DNA of 34,911 bases. It comes from an uncultured Pseudomonadota bacterium. GTDB taxonomy: Bacteria; Myxococcota_A; UBA796; UBA9615. Positions 1 through 7,369 of this stretch are shown piece after piece. Both the position numbers and the translations under genes were made by a program. The stretch spans positions 1 to 34,911 of the forward strand of contig CALAGR010000197.1 in the NCBI GenBank assembly GCA_937891735.1. The letters run 5' to 3'. Every line of letters starts with the position of its first letter. The stretch's first letter is position 1. The notes below the pieces were generated by a model. That model was not told where the DNA came from. It was given only the letters and a program-made list of their open reading frames with translations, and did no database searches.

Positions 1-1
1 C

Positions 2-484
2 CCGGGCGCCGTGCTCGGGGGTCTCGTCGCGGTGGCCGTGCCCGAGCCGCTGCTGCGGGCCGCGCTGGTCCTGCTCGCCTGCGCCGCGGTGGCCAAGGTG
101 CTCGGTGGCTGGACCTTCACCCCGCCGCCCGGCGCCCTGGTTCCTGGGGGCGCGCTGTCCGGGTTCGTGACCGCCACCAGCGGCGGCGGCGGGCTCGTGG
201 CCGGCCCCCTGTGGCTCGCCTCGGGCCTCACGGGTCGCTCGTACGCTGGCACCGGCGCGGTCGGCGGCATCGTGGTGCACCTGTGCCGGCTGGGGGGCTA
301 CGGCGCGGGGGGCGTCCTGCAGCGCGACGCCCTGCTGATGGGCCTGGTCGGCGCGGTCTGCATCGCCGGGGGCAACCTCATCGGCGAGCGGGTGCGGCGG
401 CGGCTGTCGAGGCGCGCGATCTCCCGCCTGGAGGTCGGGGTGGTGGTGACGTGTCTGGCGCTCGCGCTGGTCGGCCTGGGCTGA
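2..484 (+). CDS. TSUP-family (TauE/SafE-like) permease, C-terminal part
   Basis: This is the end of a multi-pass inner-membrane protein whose start lies left of the window; the frame is open to base 2. The visible 160 residues hold about four hydrophobic segments. They also hold the Gly-rich stretch characteristic of the second TSUP repeat (GALSGF...TSGGGGL, then GLTGRSYAGTGAVGG). The first visible residues, PGAVLGGLVA, match the usual start of a TSUP loop-helix. The family moves sulfite, sulfonates, thiosulfate or other small anions across the membrane; the substrate here cannot be told. It is convergent with the next gene, 28 bases away. Confidence is good for the family and low for the substrate. 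Confidence 0.75.
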   Translation, partial: PGAVLGGLVAVAVPEPLLRAALVLLACAAVAKVLGGWTFTPPPGALVPGGALSGFVTATSGGGGLVAGPLWLASGLTGRSYAGTGAVGGIVVHLCRLGGYGAGGVLQRDALLMGLVGAVCIAGGNLIGERVRRRLSRRAISRLEVGVVVTCLALALVGLG

Positions 485-512
485 GCTCGTCCACCCGGAG
501 GACCGGCCGCGC

Positions 513-2114
513 TCAGCGCCAGTAGGTCACCCAGCTCTGCAGGTTGATGTTGCCGTCGTCGAGCTGTCCGCGGTTGGTGGTGTAGGTGATGGTCGTAGGC
601 TGGCCCGGCGTGACCAGATCGGTGATGTCCCACACCCAGGGATCCACCTGCTTGCCGGGGCACCAGGAGCTGCGCTCGAACCACCAGGTGCCGTGCTGGT
701 TGGGCACCGAGCCCTGGTCGATCTGCTTGAGGCAGCCCTCCCGATCGCCCATGTTCGGGTGGTCCGCGACGTGCTCCACGCCGTTGATCGTGAACGTGTG
801 CACGTGGTTGCAGAACTCGGCGCAGTTGTCGTCCTCGTTCTGGCCGTGGCCGGACAGGGTCACCTGGAGGTGCACCTTCGTCGCGTCGGCAGGCACGTCG
901 ATGGTGATGGGCGGGTGGTTGGCGTCGTAGTCCTCGCTCCAGTTGCCGCCCTCCCAGAGGAGATCGATCTTGAACGGCGCGCCGCCCTTGCCCGTGTTGG
1001 CGAGCAGGATCCGCACGCTGGTGTAGTGACCGCCCCGGGCCCCGATGTAGCGGATCCGCCGCTCGCCGCCCGCCGCCAGGAACGGCAGGTTCTCGGTGCT
1101 GTCCACGAGCCAGCGGCCCTCGCGGTGGTACGTCGTGATGAACCGCCCGAGCAGGGTGTTGCAGGCGTCCGGGTTCTCGGGGTCGTCGCACAGGTGCACG
1201 TTGTTGTTCGCGTCCCAGGCGTCGCAGTTGCCGAACTCCCGGCTGCCGGTGTCGCAGTTGTGGCGCACGTCCAACAACATCGTGTCGAACCCCGACATGG
1301 CGGCGGCGTCGGGCAGCTGCACGGTGGCGAGGCTGTTGCCGGTGGCGGCGATGTTCTCGTCGTAGAACACCCACACCTCGGTCCAGTCCACGGCGTCGAG
1401 CTGGTCCTGGCGGTCGGACTCGTAGTTCCAGTACAGCGCTTCGTGGGCGACGTAGGCGAGGTTGGCCTCCCAGGGCCAGTTGCCGGAGTTGTTCAGCGCC
1501 GTGCTGTAGCGCGTGACGTCCGCGAGCTGGCCGATGGCCCGGATGTGCTGGAACCGGTCGATCCCGAAGCCCTCGCCGGAGCTGGACATGGCCCGCTCCA
1601 CCCAGCCCCCCAGATCCGTCCAGGACACGGCCACGACGTGCAGGCGGTCGCGCCACCAGTCCCGGTCTGCGTCCTGCAGCGCGTCGGTGACGTCGTCGAT
1701 GCGCTCGGACATCGCATCGGCGAACGCATCGGCGTCCCCGGCGGTCACGAAGAAGTAGTGCACGTTGTCCGGCGACGTCTCGATGAGCTGGGCCAGATCC
1801 GCCTCGCTGTCCAGCAGCGGCGTGTTGTCCAGGGGCGAGACCCGCAGCGTGTCGGGCACGAACAGGTAGGTCTCGCAGCCGGTCCACTGCTCGTCGAAGC
1901 TCCAGCGCCCGGCGGTGGTCTCGACCCAGAAGTCGTCGGCCAGATCGCGGCGGCGGTCGCCGAACACCCCCTCGGTGATGAAGGCACGCTCCGTCCAGCC
2001 GTGCTGCGTGCAGAAGCTGTCGGCGGGCGGCGGCGGCGCCGGCTCCTCGGACGGACACGCCGCCAGGACGAGGGCGGACAGCAAGACGAGGGCGAGGCGG
2101 GCAGGGAGGCGCAT
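513..2114 (-). CDS. Lipoprotein with PNGase F-like C-terminal domain
   Basis: A 533-residue secreted lipoprotein. The signal peptide ends in a lipobox with Cys20 (LVLAAC), followed by a Pro-rich linker. The C-terminal ~190 residues carry the hallmarks of the peptide-N-glycosidase F C-terminal fold: a GHGQ motif, then NCAEFCNHVHTF, a GDREGC stretch, GTWWFERSSWCPG (WCPG at 484-487) and an Ile/Thr-rich last strand. PNGase F removes N-glycans from asparagine by amide hydrolysis. The N-terminal half contains WTGCETYLFVPD and resembles the thioredoxin-like region found ahead of this domain in some PNGase-related proteins. I did not map catalytic Asp/Glu residues, so activity is inferred. ATG 2114 was chosen because it begins the signal peptide; the frame stays open far upstream only because of GC-rich coding shadow. 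A CAGAAT box lies 7 bases before the ATG. Confidence 0.8.
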   Translation of the reverse strand: MRLPARLALVLLSALVLAACPSEEPAPPPPADSFCTQHGWTERAFITEGVFGDRRRDLADDFWVETTAGRWSFDEQWTGCETYLFVPDTLRVSPLDNTPLLDSEADLAQLIETSPDNVHYFFVTAGDADAFADAMSERIDDVTDALQDADRDWWRDRLHVVAVSWTDLGGWVERAMSSSGEGFGIDRFQHIRAIGQLADVTRYSTALNNSGNWPWEANLAYVAHEALYWNYESDRQDQLDAVDWTEVWVFYDENIAATGNSLATVQLPDAAAMSGFDTMLLDVRHNCDTGSREFGNCDAWDANNNVHLCDDPENPDACNTLLGRFITTYHREGRWLVDSTENLPFLAAGGERRIRYIGARGGHYTSVRILLANTGKGGAPFKIDLLWEGGNWSEDYDANHPPITIDVPADATKVHLQVTLSGHGQNEDDNCAEFCNHVHTFTINGVEHVADHPNMGDREGCLKQIDQGSVPNQHGTWWFERSSWCPGKQVDPWVWDITDLVTPGQPTTITYTTNRGQLDDGNINLQSWVTYWR

Positions 2115-2121
2115 GGCGAGG

Positions 2122-2127
2122 ATTCTG
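2122..2127 (-). promoter_or_regulatory. -10-like element CAGAAT, leaderless spacing
   Basis: CAGAAT ends 7 bases before the ATG at 2114, with no Shine-Dalgarno sequence between. It departs from TANNNT only at the first base. It belongs to the set of similarly placed hexamers in this window. Confidence 0.35.
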
Positions 2128-2149
2128 GCACGACGGCAGCGGCGGCCTC

Positions 2150-2155
2150 TACCAT
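2150..2155 (+). promoter_or_regulatory. -10-like element TACCAT, leaderless spacing
   Basis: TACCAT lies 7 bases before the ATG at 2163. A transcript starting about 7 bases downstream of this box would begin at the start codon itself. No purine-rich ribosome site is present and no clear -35 hexamer is visible. Confidence 0.5.
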
Positions 2156-2162
2156 TCTCCCG

Positions 2163-3470
2163 ATGCGCGCCCTCGCCCTCCTCCTGCTCCTGGCCCCGAC
2201 CCTGCCGGCCTGCCCCACCACCCCCGAGCCGACCGCGGCGGTCTGCGGCGACGCCGTCGTGGAGGCGGACGAGCAGTGTGACGACGGCAACCTGTGGGGC
2301 GGCGACAGGTGCACCCACCTGTGCCAGACCGAGGACGTGCCCGGCGAGACCGAGCCCAACGACTCGCCTTACGAAGCGGAGCCCTTCGGTGAGGGGTCCA
2401 TCGCGGGCGCGCTGCCGCCCGGCGACAGGGACTGCTTCGCCATCGACGTGGCCGCCGCCGCCGCGGTGCGGGCGCTCGTGACCGAGCCGGCGGGGTGCAG
2501 CGGGGGCCTGCTCGTGGAGCTGTTCGATGGCCAGGGGGCGCGGGTCAGCTCGGGACTGCCCGACGTGGACACGGGGTGTGCGTCCATCGATCCCGACATG
2601 GACAACTCCGCGCGCTACCTGCAGGCCGGGCCCCACAGCGTGTGCGTCACCCCGATCCTGGACGCGGTGGTGCCGACCTACACGCTGTCCATCGAGCAGT
2701 CCGACAGCTGCGGCGATCTTCCGCCCCTGGCCCCCGATCCGGGCCAGGACCTGGACAGCGACGGCCTCGCCGACGTGTGCGACCCCGACGACGACAACGA
2801 CGGGGTCGACGACGACGTGGACAACTGCCCCGAGGCGCCCAACGGCCCCGAACAGCCCTTCCCCTGGAGCACCGCCCAGGACGGCTTCGTCACCCTGTGG
2901 CTGGTGCTCGGCCCGTTCACCACCGGCGTGACCCCCGGCGTCTGCGAGCCCTCCCCGGACTCCTTCGCCGCCACGGTGGACGCGGACGCGGCCCCGGTCC
3001 TGGGCGACGCCAGCTCTGGGCTCCCCTGGTTCGCCCACTTCGCCTGGCCCGGATCGAGCGCGGTCGTGAGCTTCACCGACTGGTTCGCCGACGCGGCCCC
3101 CCGCGAGGCCTACGCGATGAGCTGGGTCTACTCCCCCGAGCAGCGGGACGCGGTCCTGGCGGTCGGGTCCGACGACGGCCAGATCGTCTGGCTGAACGGC
3201 CTGGAGGTGGGCCGCAAGCTCAACTGCAGCGGGGTCGCGGCCGACCAGCTCTCCTTCCCCGTCACGCTGGAAGCGGGCTGGAACCGGCTGCTGCACAAGG
3301 TGTACGACGGCGGCGGCGGTTGGGGGGTCATCGCCCGCTTCTACGACGCGGACGGCGTCACGCCGATGACCGATCTGGGGCTCAGCGTCGGCGGCGCGGC
3401 GGACCAGGCCGACGATCAGGGCGACCTGGACGGCGACGGCGTCGGGGACCTCTGCGACCCCACGCCCTGA
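2163..3470 (+). CDS. Lipoprotein with DUF4215-type, TSP3 and jelly-roll-like modules
   Basis: A 435-residue lipoprotein with Cys17 in LPAC. After the anchor comes a short Cys-rich module (C28 to C54, with EQCDDGN) of the DUF4215 / Myxococcus Cys-rich type. Next is a TEPNDSPYEAEPF segment typical of bacterial pre-peptidase C-terminal-like beta domains, which ends in a DCFAIDV strand. A thrombospondin-type-3 calcium stretch follows at about 193-224 (DLDSDGLADVCDPDDDNDG). The last 200 residues resemble the beta-sandwich found beside glycoside hydrolases (GSDDGQIVWLNG, then LEAGWNRLLHKV), and a second short TSP3 motif closes the protein. No catalytic domain is visible, so it is probably a calcium-stabilised binding or display protein on the cell surface. 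It is divergent from the PNGase-like gene, with only 48 bases between the starts. Confidence 0.8.
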   Translation: MRALALLLLLAPTLPACPTTPEPTAAVCGDAVVEADEQCDDGNLWGGDRCTHLCQTEDVPGETEPNDSPYEAEPFGEGSIAGALPPGDRDCFAIDVAAAAAVRALVTEPAGCSGGLLVELFDGQGARVSSGLPDVDTGCASIDPDMDNSARYLQAGPHSVCVTPILDAVVPTYTLSIEQSDSCGDLPPLAPDPGQDLDSDGLADVCDPDDDNDGVDDDVDNCPEAPNGPEQPFPWSTAQDGFVTLWLVLGPFTTGVTPGVCEPSPDSFAATVDADAAPVLGDASSGLPWFAHFAWPGSSAVVSFTDWFADAAPREAYAMSWVYSPEQRDAVLAVGSDDGQIVWLNGLEVGRKLNCSGVAADQLSFPVTLEAGWNRLLHKVYDGGGGWGVIARFYDADGVTPMTDLGLSVGGAADQADDQGDLDGDGVGDLCDPTP

Positions 3471-3493
3471 GGGTCGCGCTTCGAGCGGCCATG

Positions 3494-3499
3494 TACCCT
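3494..3499 (+). promoter_or_regulatory. -10-like element TACCCT, leaderless spacing
   Basis: TACCCT sits 7 bases before the ATG at 3507. There is no Shine-Dalgarno sequence. The same hexamer recurs before the ATG at 20165 with 6-base spacing. Confidence 0.5.
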
Positions 3500-3506
3500 T
3501 CGAGCG

Positions 3507-4346
3507 ATGGTCGACACCCCCGCCAAGGCTGAGAGCGACCCCGGCGTGCCCGTCTGGGGGCGGCCCTGCTTCGAGCCCGGCGGTGGCGACGCCGAGGTCA
3601 CCATCTTCCTGTTCTCCCAGGCTCCCAACGACGGCGCGGCCCTCCCGCTGCGCTCCCTGGCTCACGGCGTCCCCGCGACCGGCCTCGCCCCCGGCGTGGA
3701 CGTGCGCACCGTGTCCCGGGCGGAGGCCCCGGACTGGGTCAACGGCTTCTTCAGCGAGTCGTTGATGGAGCTCGCGTCGAGCCAGCTGGGGTGGGACGGG
3801 CGTCCCCCCGTGGAGCCCACGCTGGTGCACGTGGTCCGCGTGACGGCCGACGACCCCCAGGATCTGGCCCACCTGCAGTCCGCCTGGGCCCTCGCCCGCG
3901 CCTTCACCGACACGGGGGCCTTCGCCCTGCTGGACGCGCACGCCCACAAGTGGCTGAGCACCGCGGACCTGGCCAGGCGTCCGCCCGACGGCCCGCTCAG
4001 CTTCCCCGACGAGGTGAGCGTGCTCTTCGAGACGGAGCCGTCGTCCGAGTGGGGGCACATCGTGCACACCCGCGGCATGAAGAAGTTCGGCCGCCCCGAT
4101 CTGGTGGTGACGGCCGTGCCCCCGGTGCACGGCGCGCGCATCGGCGCGATCCTCAACCGCCTGGGGGCGCGCCTCGCCGAGGGCGCGGTGGTGGAGCCCG
4201 GAGACACCGTCGAGATCGAGGGCGTGGGCCTGCTGGAGGCCGAGGAGCACCGCCCCATGGAGAACGCGCCGCAGCTCAACCTGAACAACCGCGGCCTGGT
4301 CCTGCGCCCCCTGGTGCGCGCCCCCACCGATCCGCCGCGGGACTGA
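3507..4346 (+). CDS. Conserved-looking protein of unknown function
   Basis: A 279-residue protein with no signal peptide or membrane segment, so presumably cytoplasmic. I do not recognise it securely. The middle (LVHVVRVTADDPQDLAHLQSAWALARAF, broken here by position, about 108-135) is followed by GAFALLDAHAHKWLS and later HTRGMKKFGRPDLVV. This weakly recalls DUF4261/DUF2314-type proteins, in which a mixed alpha/beta domain has an Ala-rich helix followed by a D-x-x-x-x-x-W element. It is the first gene of the run that continues with glycosyltransferases; the next start is only 7 bases past its stop, so it is probably cotranscribed. The ATG choice is supported by the -10-like box placed 7 bases upstream. 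No function is claimed. Confidence 0.75.
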   Translation: MVDTPAKAESDPGVPVWGRPCFEPGGGDAEVTIFLFSQAPNDGAALPLRSLAHGVPATGLAPGVDVRTVSRAEAPDWVNGFFSESLMELASSQLGWDGRPPVEPTLVHVVRVTADDPQDLAHLQSAWALARAFTDTGAFALLDAHAHKWLSTADLARRPPDGPLSFPDEVSVLFETEPSSEWGHIVHTRGMKKFGRPDLVVTAVPPVHGARIGAILNRLGARLAEGAVVEPGDTVEIEGVGLLEAEEHRPMENAPQLNLNNRGLVLRPLVRAPTDPPRD

Positions 4347-4353
4347 CTCCTCC

Positions 4354-5889
4354 GTGACGCCCCGAGCCGAGCCCGGCCGGGCCTCGCCCCTGCTCCCCCT
4401 GCTGCTGCTCGCGCTGTGGGCCGGGGTCCACCGAGCCCCGCCCCAGGAGGACGCCCACATCCTGTTCCGCTACGCGCGCAACCTCGCCCAGGGCCACGGC
4501 CTCACCTGGAACCCCGGCGAGGATCCGGTGGAGGGCGCGACCGCGTTTCTGTGGACCGTCCTGCTCGCGGGGTGCGAGCGCGTCGGCCTCGGCGCCATCG
4601 ACGGGTCCGTGCTGCTCAGCGGGCTGGCCCTCGCCGGCACCGTCCTCGCCTTCCCGCTGCTCGGCCCCCGCGTGGGGTTGCAGCCCCGCCACGGCCTGCT
4701 CGCGGCGTGCCTGGTGGCCCTGTCGCCCCTCGTCGTGCACCTGGGCACCGGGTTCAGCGCGCCGCTGATGGGCCTGCTCCTGCTGCTGCTGACCTTCGCC
4801 CTGGCCCGCCACGCCTTTGGGGAAGTGGGGGATCGCGCACACGCGGCGCACGCGGTGCCCGCCCTGGGCCTGGCGCTGGGCCTGACCCGCCCCGAGGGGG
4901 CCGCCGTCGCCGTGCTCGCCATCGGTTGTGGACTCGCGCTGGCCCGACCCGAAGAGCGAGCCCGCGTGGCCCGTCTGGCGGCGGTCTGGTTCGTGCTGCC
5001 CGGCGCCGTCTACTTCGTCGGGCGGTGGATCTACTTCGGGGCCGTGCTGCCCAACACGTTCTACGCCAAGGCCCGCTTGTTCCCCCCCGACGCGGCCCGC
5101 TCGCTGCTGCTCGGCGCGCGGCCCCTGGTCTGGCTGGGGGCCCTGCTGCTGCCGGCCCTGGTGGTGGCGGCGCTGGGTCTGTGGCGCTGGCCGGCCCGGG
5201 AGCGCCTGCGCTTCGCCCTGGTGGCGCTGCCCGTGCTCGCCTTCCCCCTCACCCACGCGGTGGTGGTGCAGGTGCAGAACGTGGCGCACCGCTACCAGGC
5301 GCCGGCCATCCCCGCGGCGCTGCTGCTCGCCGCCCTCGCCGCGTCGCGCGCCCCCCTCCCGGCACCCCTGCTCCAGCGAGCCTTCGCGGCCCTGTGCGCC
5401 CTGTGGTTCGGGGGCTTCACCCACCAGGTGCGGATCCGGCCCACGCCGCCGGACCTGCAGCGGATCGGCGAGGCGCTGCGTCCCCTGGCCGAGCACGACG
5501 TGCGCCTGCTCAGCAGCGAGGCCGGCGTGCTGCCCTGGTACTCCCAGTGGCCCGCCGCGGACCCGTTCGGGCTGTACGACGAGCACGTCGCGCACCACGG
5601 GCTGGACGACGCGTGGCTCGACCGGCAGCGCCCCGACGTCATCCTGTTCCACGCGTTCTCGGCCACCTGGAGCCCCACCTTCGGAGGCACCTACGCCCAG
5701 GGCCACTGGAACGAGATGGTGCAGCACCTGCATCGCTACGCCCTGTCCCGGTCCTACGAGCTGGCGGCCATCGTGCGGGCGGGCGCCGATCCCGACGACG
5801 TGCACTGGTACTGGGTGCGCCCCGATGCCCCCGACAAGGGCGCGATCCTCGCCGCCATCCGGGACCACCCGGAGCTGGAGTACCGATGA
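4354..5889 (+). CDS. GT-C-type polytopic glycosyltransferase
   Basis: A 511-residue inner-membrane protein with about ten hydrophobic helices in the first 370 residues and a soluble C-terminal part. The first periplasmic loop has the acidic GT-C signature in the context EDAHILFRYARNLAQGHGL, then NPGEDPVEGATAFLWT. Later comes YFGAVLPNTFYAK. This pattern is shared with actinobacterial AftB-like and related membrane glycosyltransferases. Such enzymes transfer a sugar from a polyprenyl-phosphate donor to a periplasmic acceptor; donor and acceptor are not deducible here. The C-terminal domain contains SSEAGVLPWYSQW and GLYDEHVAHHG. The start is GTG at 4354, 7 bases after the previous stop. Its last bases overlap the next start (ATGA). 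Confidence 0.82.
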   Translation: MTPRAEPGRASPLLPLLLLALWAGVHRAPPQEDAHILFRYARNLAQGHGLTWNPGEDPVEGATAFLWTVLLAGCERVGLGAIDGSVLLSGLALAGTVLAFPLLGPRVGLQPRHGLLAACLVALSPLVVHLGTGFSAPLMGLLLLLLTFALARHAFGEVGDRAHAAHAVPALGLALGLTRPEGAAVAVLAIGCGLALARPEERARVARLAAVWFVLPGAVYFVGRWIYFGAVLPNTFYAKARLFPPDAARSLLLGARPLVWLGALLLPALVVAALGLWRWPARERLRFALVALPVLAFPLTHAVVVQVQNVAHRYQAPAIPAALLLAALAASRAPLPAPLLQRAFAALCALWFGGFTHQVRIRPTPPDLQRIGEALRPLAEHDVRLLSSEAGVLPWYSQWPAADPFGLYDEHVAHHGLDDAWLDRQRPDVILFHAFSATWSPTFGGTYAQGHWNEMVQHLHRYALSRSYELAAIVRAGADPDDVHWYWVRPDAPDKGAILAAIRDHPELEYR

Positions 5890-7331
5890 GGCGGGCCGCG
5901 GCCCTGCTCGTGATCCTGCTGTGCTGCGCGGTGCTGTACGTGCAGGGCGCGAGCCTGTGGCTGGACGAAGCATCGGTGGCCCTGAACCTGCGCGAGCGGA
6001 CCCTCCCCGGGCTGTGGACCGAGCAGCTGTCCTACGGGCAGGTCTTCCCCCGGGCGTGGCTGTCGTGCGTGTGGCTGCTCAGGGCCGCCCTGGGCACCGA
6101 GGACCCGCGGGTGCTGCGGCTGCTGCCGTTCCTGGCGATGGTGGGCGGGGTGGCGGCGTGGCTCGCCCTCGGTCGCCGGGTCCTGAAGGACTCCGCGACG
6201 CCGTTGCTGCTCCTGGCGGCGCTGCTGGCGAGTCCGTCGGTGCTGCGGTACGCCGCGGAGCTCAAGCAGTACGCGTTCGACGTGCTGTGCGTGGCCGTGG
6301 GGCTGCACGCGGTGTGGGCGTTGACTCGGGACCCGCCGCGCCGTCGTCTGTGGGCCGTGATCCTGGTCCTCGCGGTCGGCACGAGCCACCTGGCGTGGCT
6401 CCCCTGCGGCGCCCTGTGGCTGGCGATCGCCCTGCGGGGTCGGCCGGACCGCACGGCCGCCCTGGCCCTGGGCGGGGGCGGGCTCCTGCTGCTGCTGACC
6501 GACGTGCTGGGCCAGCTCGGGCACACCGGCAAGATGGTCAGCTACTGGGCGCCCTGGATGGTCCCGGCGTGGCCCCCGGACGAGGCGATGGCGGCGTTCT
6601 TCACCGGGCAGGGCGCGCAGCTGCTGGGCTACTCGCTGGGCCCGAGGATGCTCGCCCGCGGCGGCGTCGATCCGGGCCTCGGGATGGGCCTCGTGTTCGG
6701 GGCGGTGCTGCTCGGCGTCGTGCTCCAGCGGCGGACCCTGTCGCCGCAGGACGCGCGCGGCGACTGGCTGCTCGCCTGGCTCCTGACGGTGGCGGCCTCC
6801 ACCGCGGCGTCGATGACCGGCCTGCTCCCCCTGGGCCAGCGGGTGACGCTCGGGCTGTTCCCGATGCTGCTGATGGGCCCGCTGATCCTGCTCGATCGGC
6901 GCCTGGAGTCGCTGGCCCCGGCGCGCCGCATTTGGCTCCGGCGGGCCCTGGGGGCGCTGGCGACGATCTACCTCGTGGTCTGCGTCGGCACCGTGGCGCG
7001 CCGGGGCGTGCGCGAGGACCTGCACCCCCGGCTGCCCCACCTCGTGGGGCTGGACTGGCTCGTCGTGGACCACTGCTCCACCCGACAGTGGGCGCTGCTC
7101 ACCCGACCCGCGCCCCCGGGCCTGCAGGTGCACGTCATGGGCACGCCGACCGAGGCGCCGCCCCAGCTCGATCAGGCACGAACGCGCGGCGGATACGTGG
7201 TGACCCACCAGGCCGGGCAGTGCGCCCCCCACCAGGAGCAGGTGCGCCAGCAGCTCGGCGGAGCCGGTCGTGTCGAGCTCACCTACACCGGTCTGGACGC
7301 GGCGCTGTGGACCGTGTCCATCCCGCCCTGA
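5886..7331 (+). CDS. GT39/ArnT-like polytopic glycosyltransferase
   Basis: A 481-residue polytopic membrane protein. The first helix is followed directly by GASLWLDEASVALNL, the Asp-Glu loop typical of PMT/ArnT-like GT-C enzymes. A second family hallmark, AAELKQYAFDV, lies at about residues 123-133. About ten more hydrophobic segments follow, then a ~90-residue soluble tail. It likely uses a lipid-phosphate-linked sugar and acts on the periplasmic side; the substrate is unknown. The ATG overlaps the TGA of the preceding gene, and a GGAG element sits 5 bases upstream, so it is translationally coupled. No clear sequence similarity to the neighbouring glycosyltransferases is visible beyond general topology. 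Confidence 0.78.
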   Translation: MRRAAALLVILLCCAVLYVQGASLWLDEASVALNLRERTLPGLWTEQLSYGQVFPRAWLSCVWLLRAALGTEDPRVLRLLPFLAMVGGVAAWLALGRRVLKDSATPLLLLAALLASPSVLRYAAELKQYAFDVLCVAVGLHAVWALTRDPPRRRLWAVILVLAVGTSHLAWLPCGALWLAIALRGRPDRTAALALGGGGLLLLLTDVLGQLGHTGKMVSYWAPWMVPAWPPDEAMAAFFTGQGAQLLGYSLGPRMLARGGVDPGLGMGLVFGAVLLGVVLQRRTLSPQDARGDWLLAWLLTVAASTAASMTGLLPLGQRVTLGLFPMLLMGPLILLDRRLESLAPARRIWLRRALGALATIYLVVCVGTVARRGVREDLHPRLPHLVGLDWLVVDHCSTRQWALLTRPAPPGLQVHVMGTPTEAPPQLDQARTRGGYVVTHQAGQCAPHQEQVRQQLGGAGRVELTYTGLDAALWTVSIPP

Positions 7332-7357
7332 CCCGGCGCCCGAGGTCGAGCCGGGGT

Positions 7358-7363
7358 CATACT
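7358..7363 (+). promoter_or_regulatory. -10-like element CATACT before a GTG start
   Basis: CATACT lies 6 bases before the GTG at 7370, in the 38-base gap after the preceding glycosyltransferase. The spacing matches the other leaderless-type boxes in the window. It suggests that the second half of the glycan gene block has its own promoter. Confidence 0.42.
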
Positions 7364-7369
7364 ACGGCC

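Noticed and set aside
2115-4460. Upstream extension of the PNGase-like frame on the minus strand
   Set aside because: The frame stays open because of high GC, but the signal peptide starts at 2114 and the extension runs antisense across two well-supported plus-strand genes.
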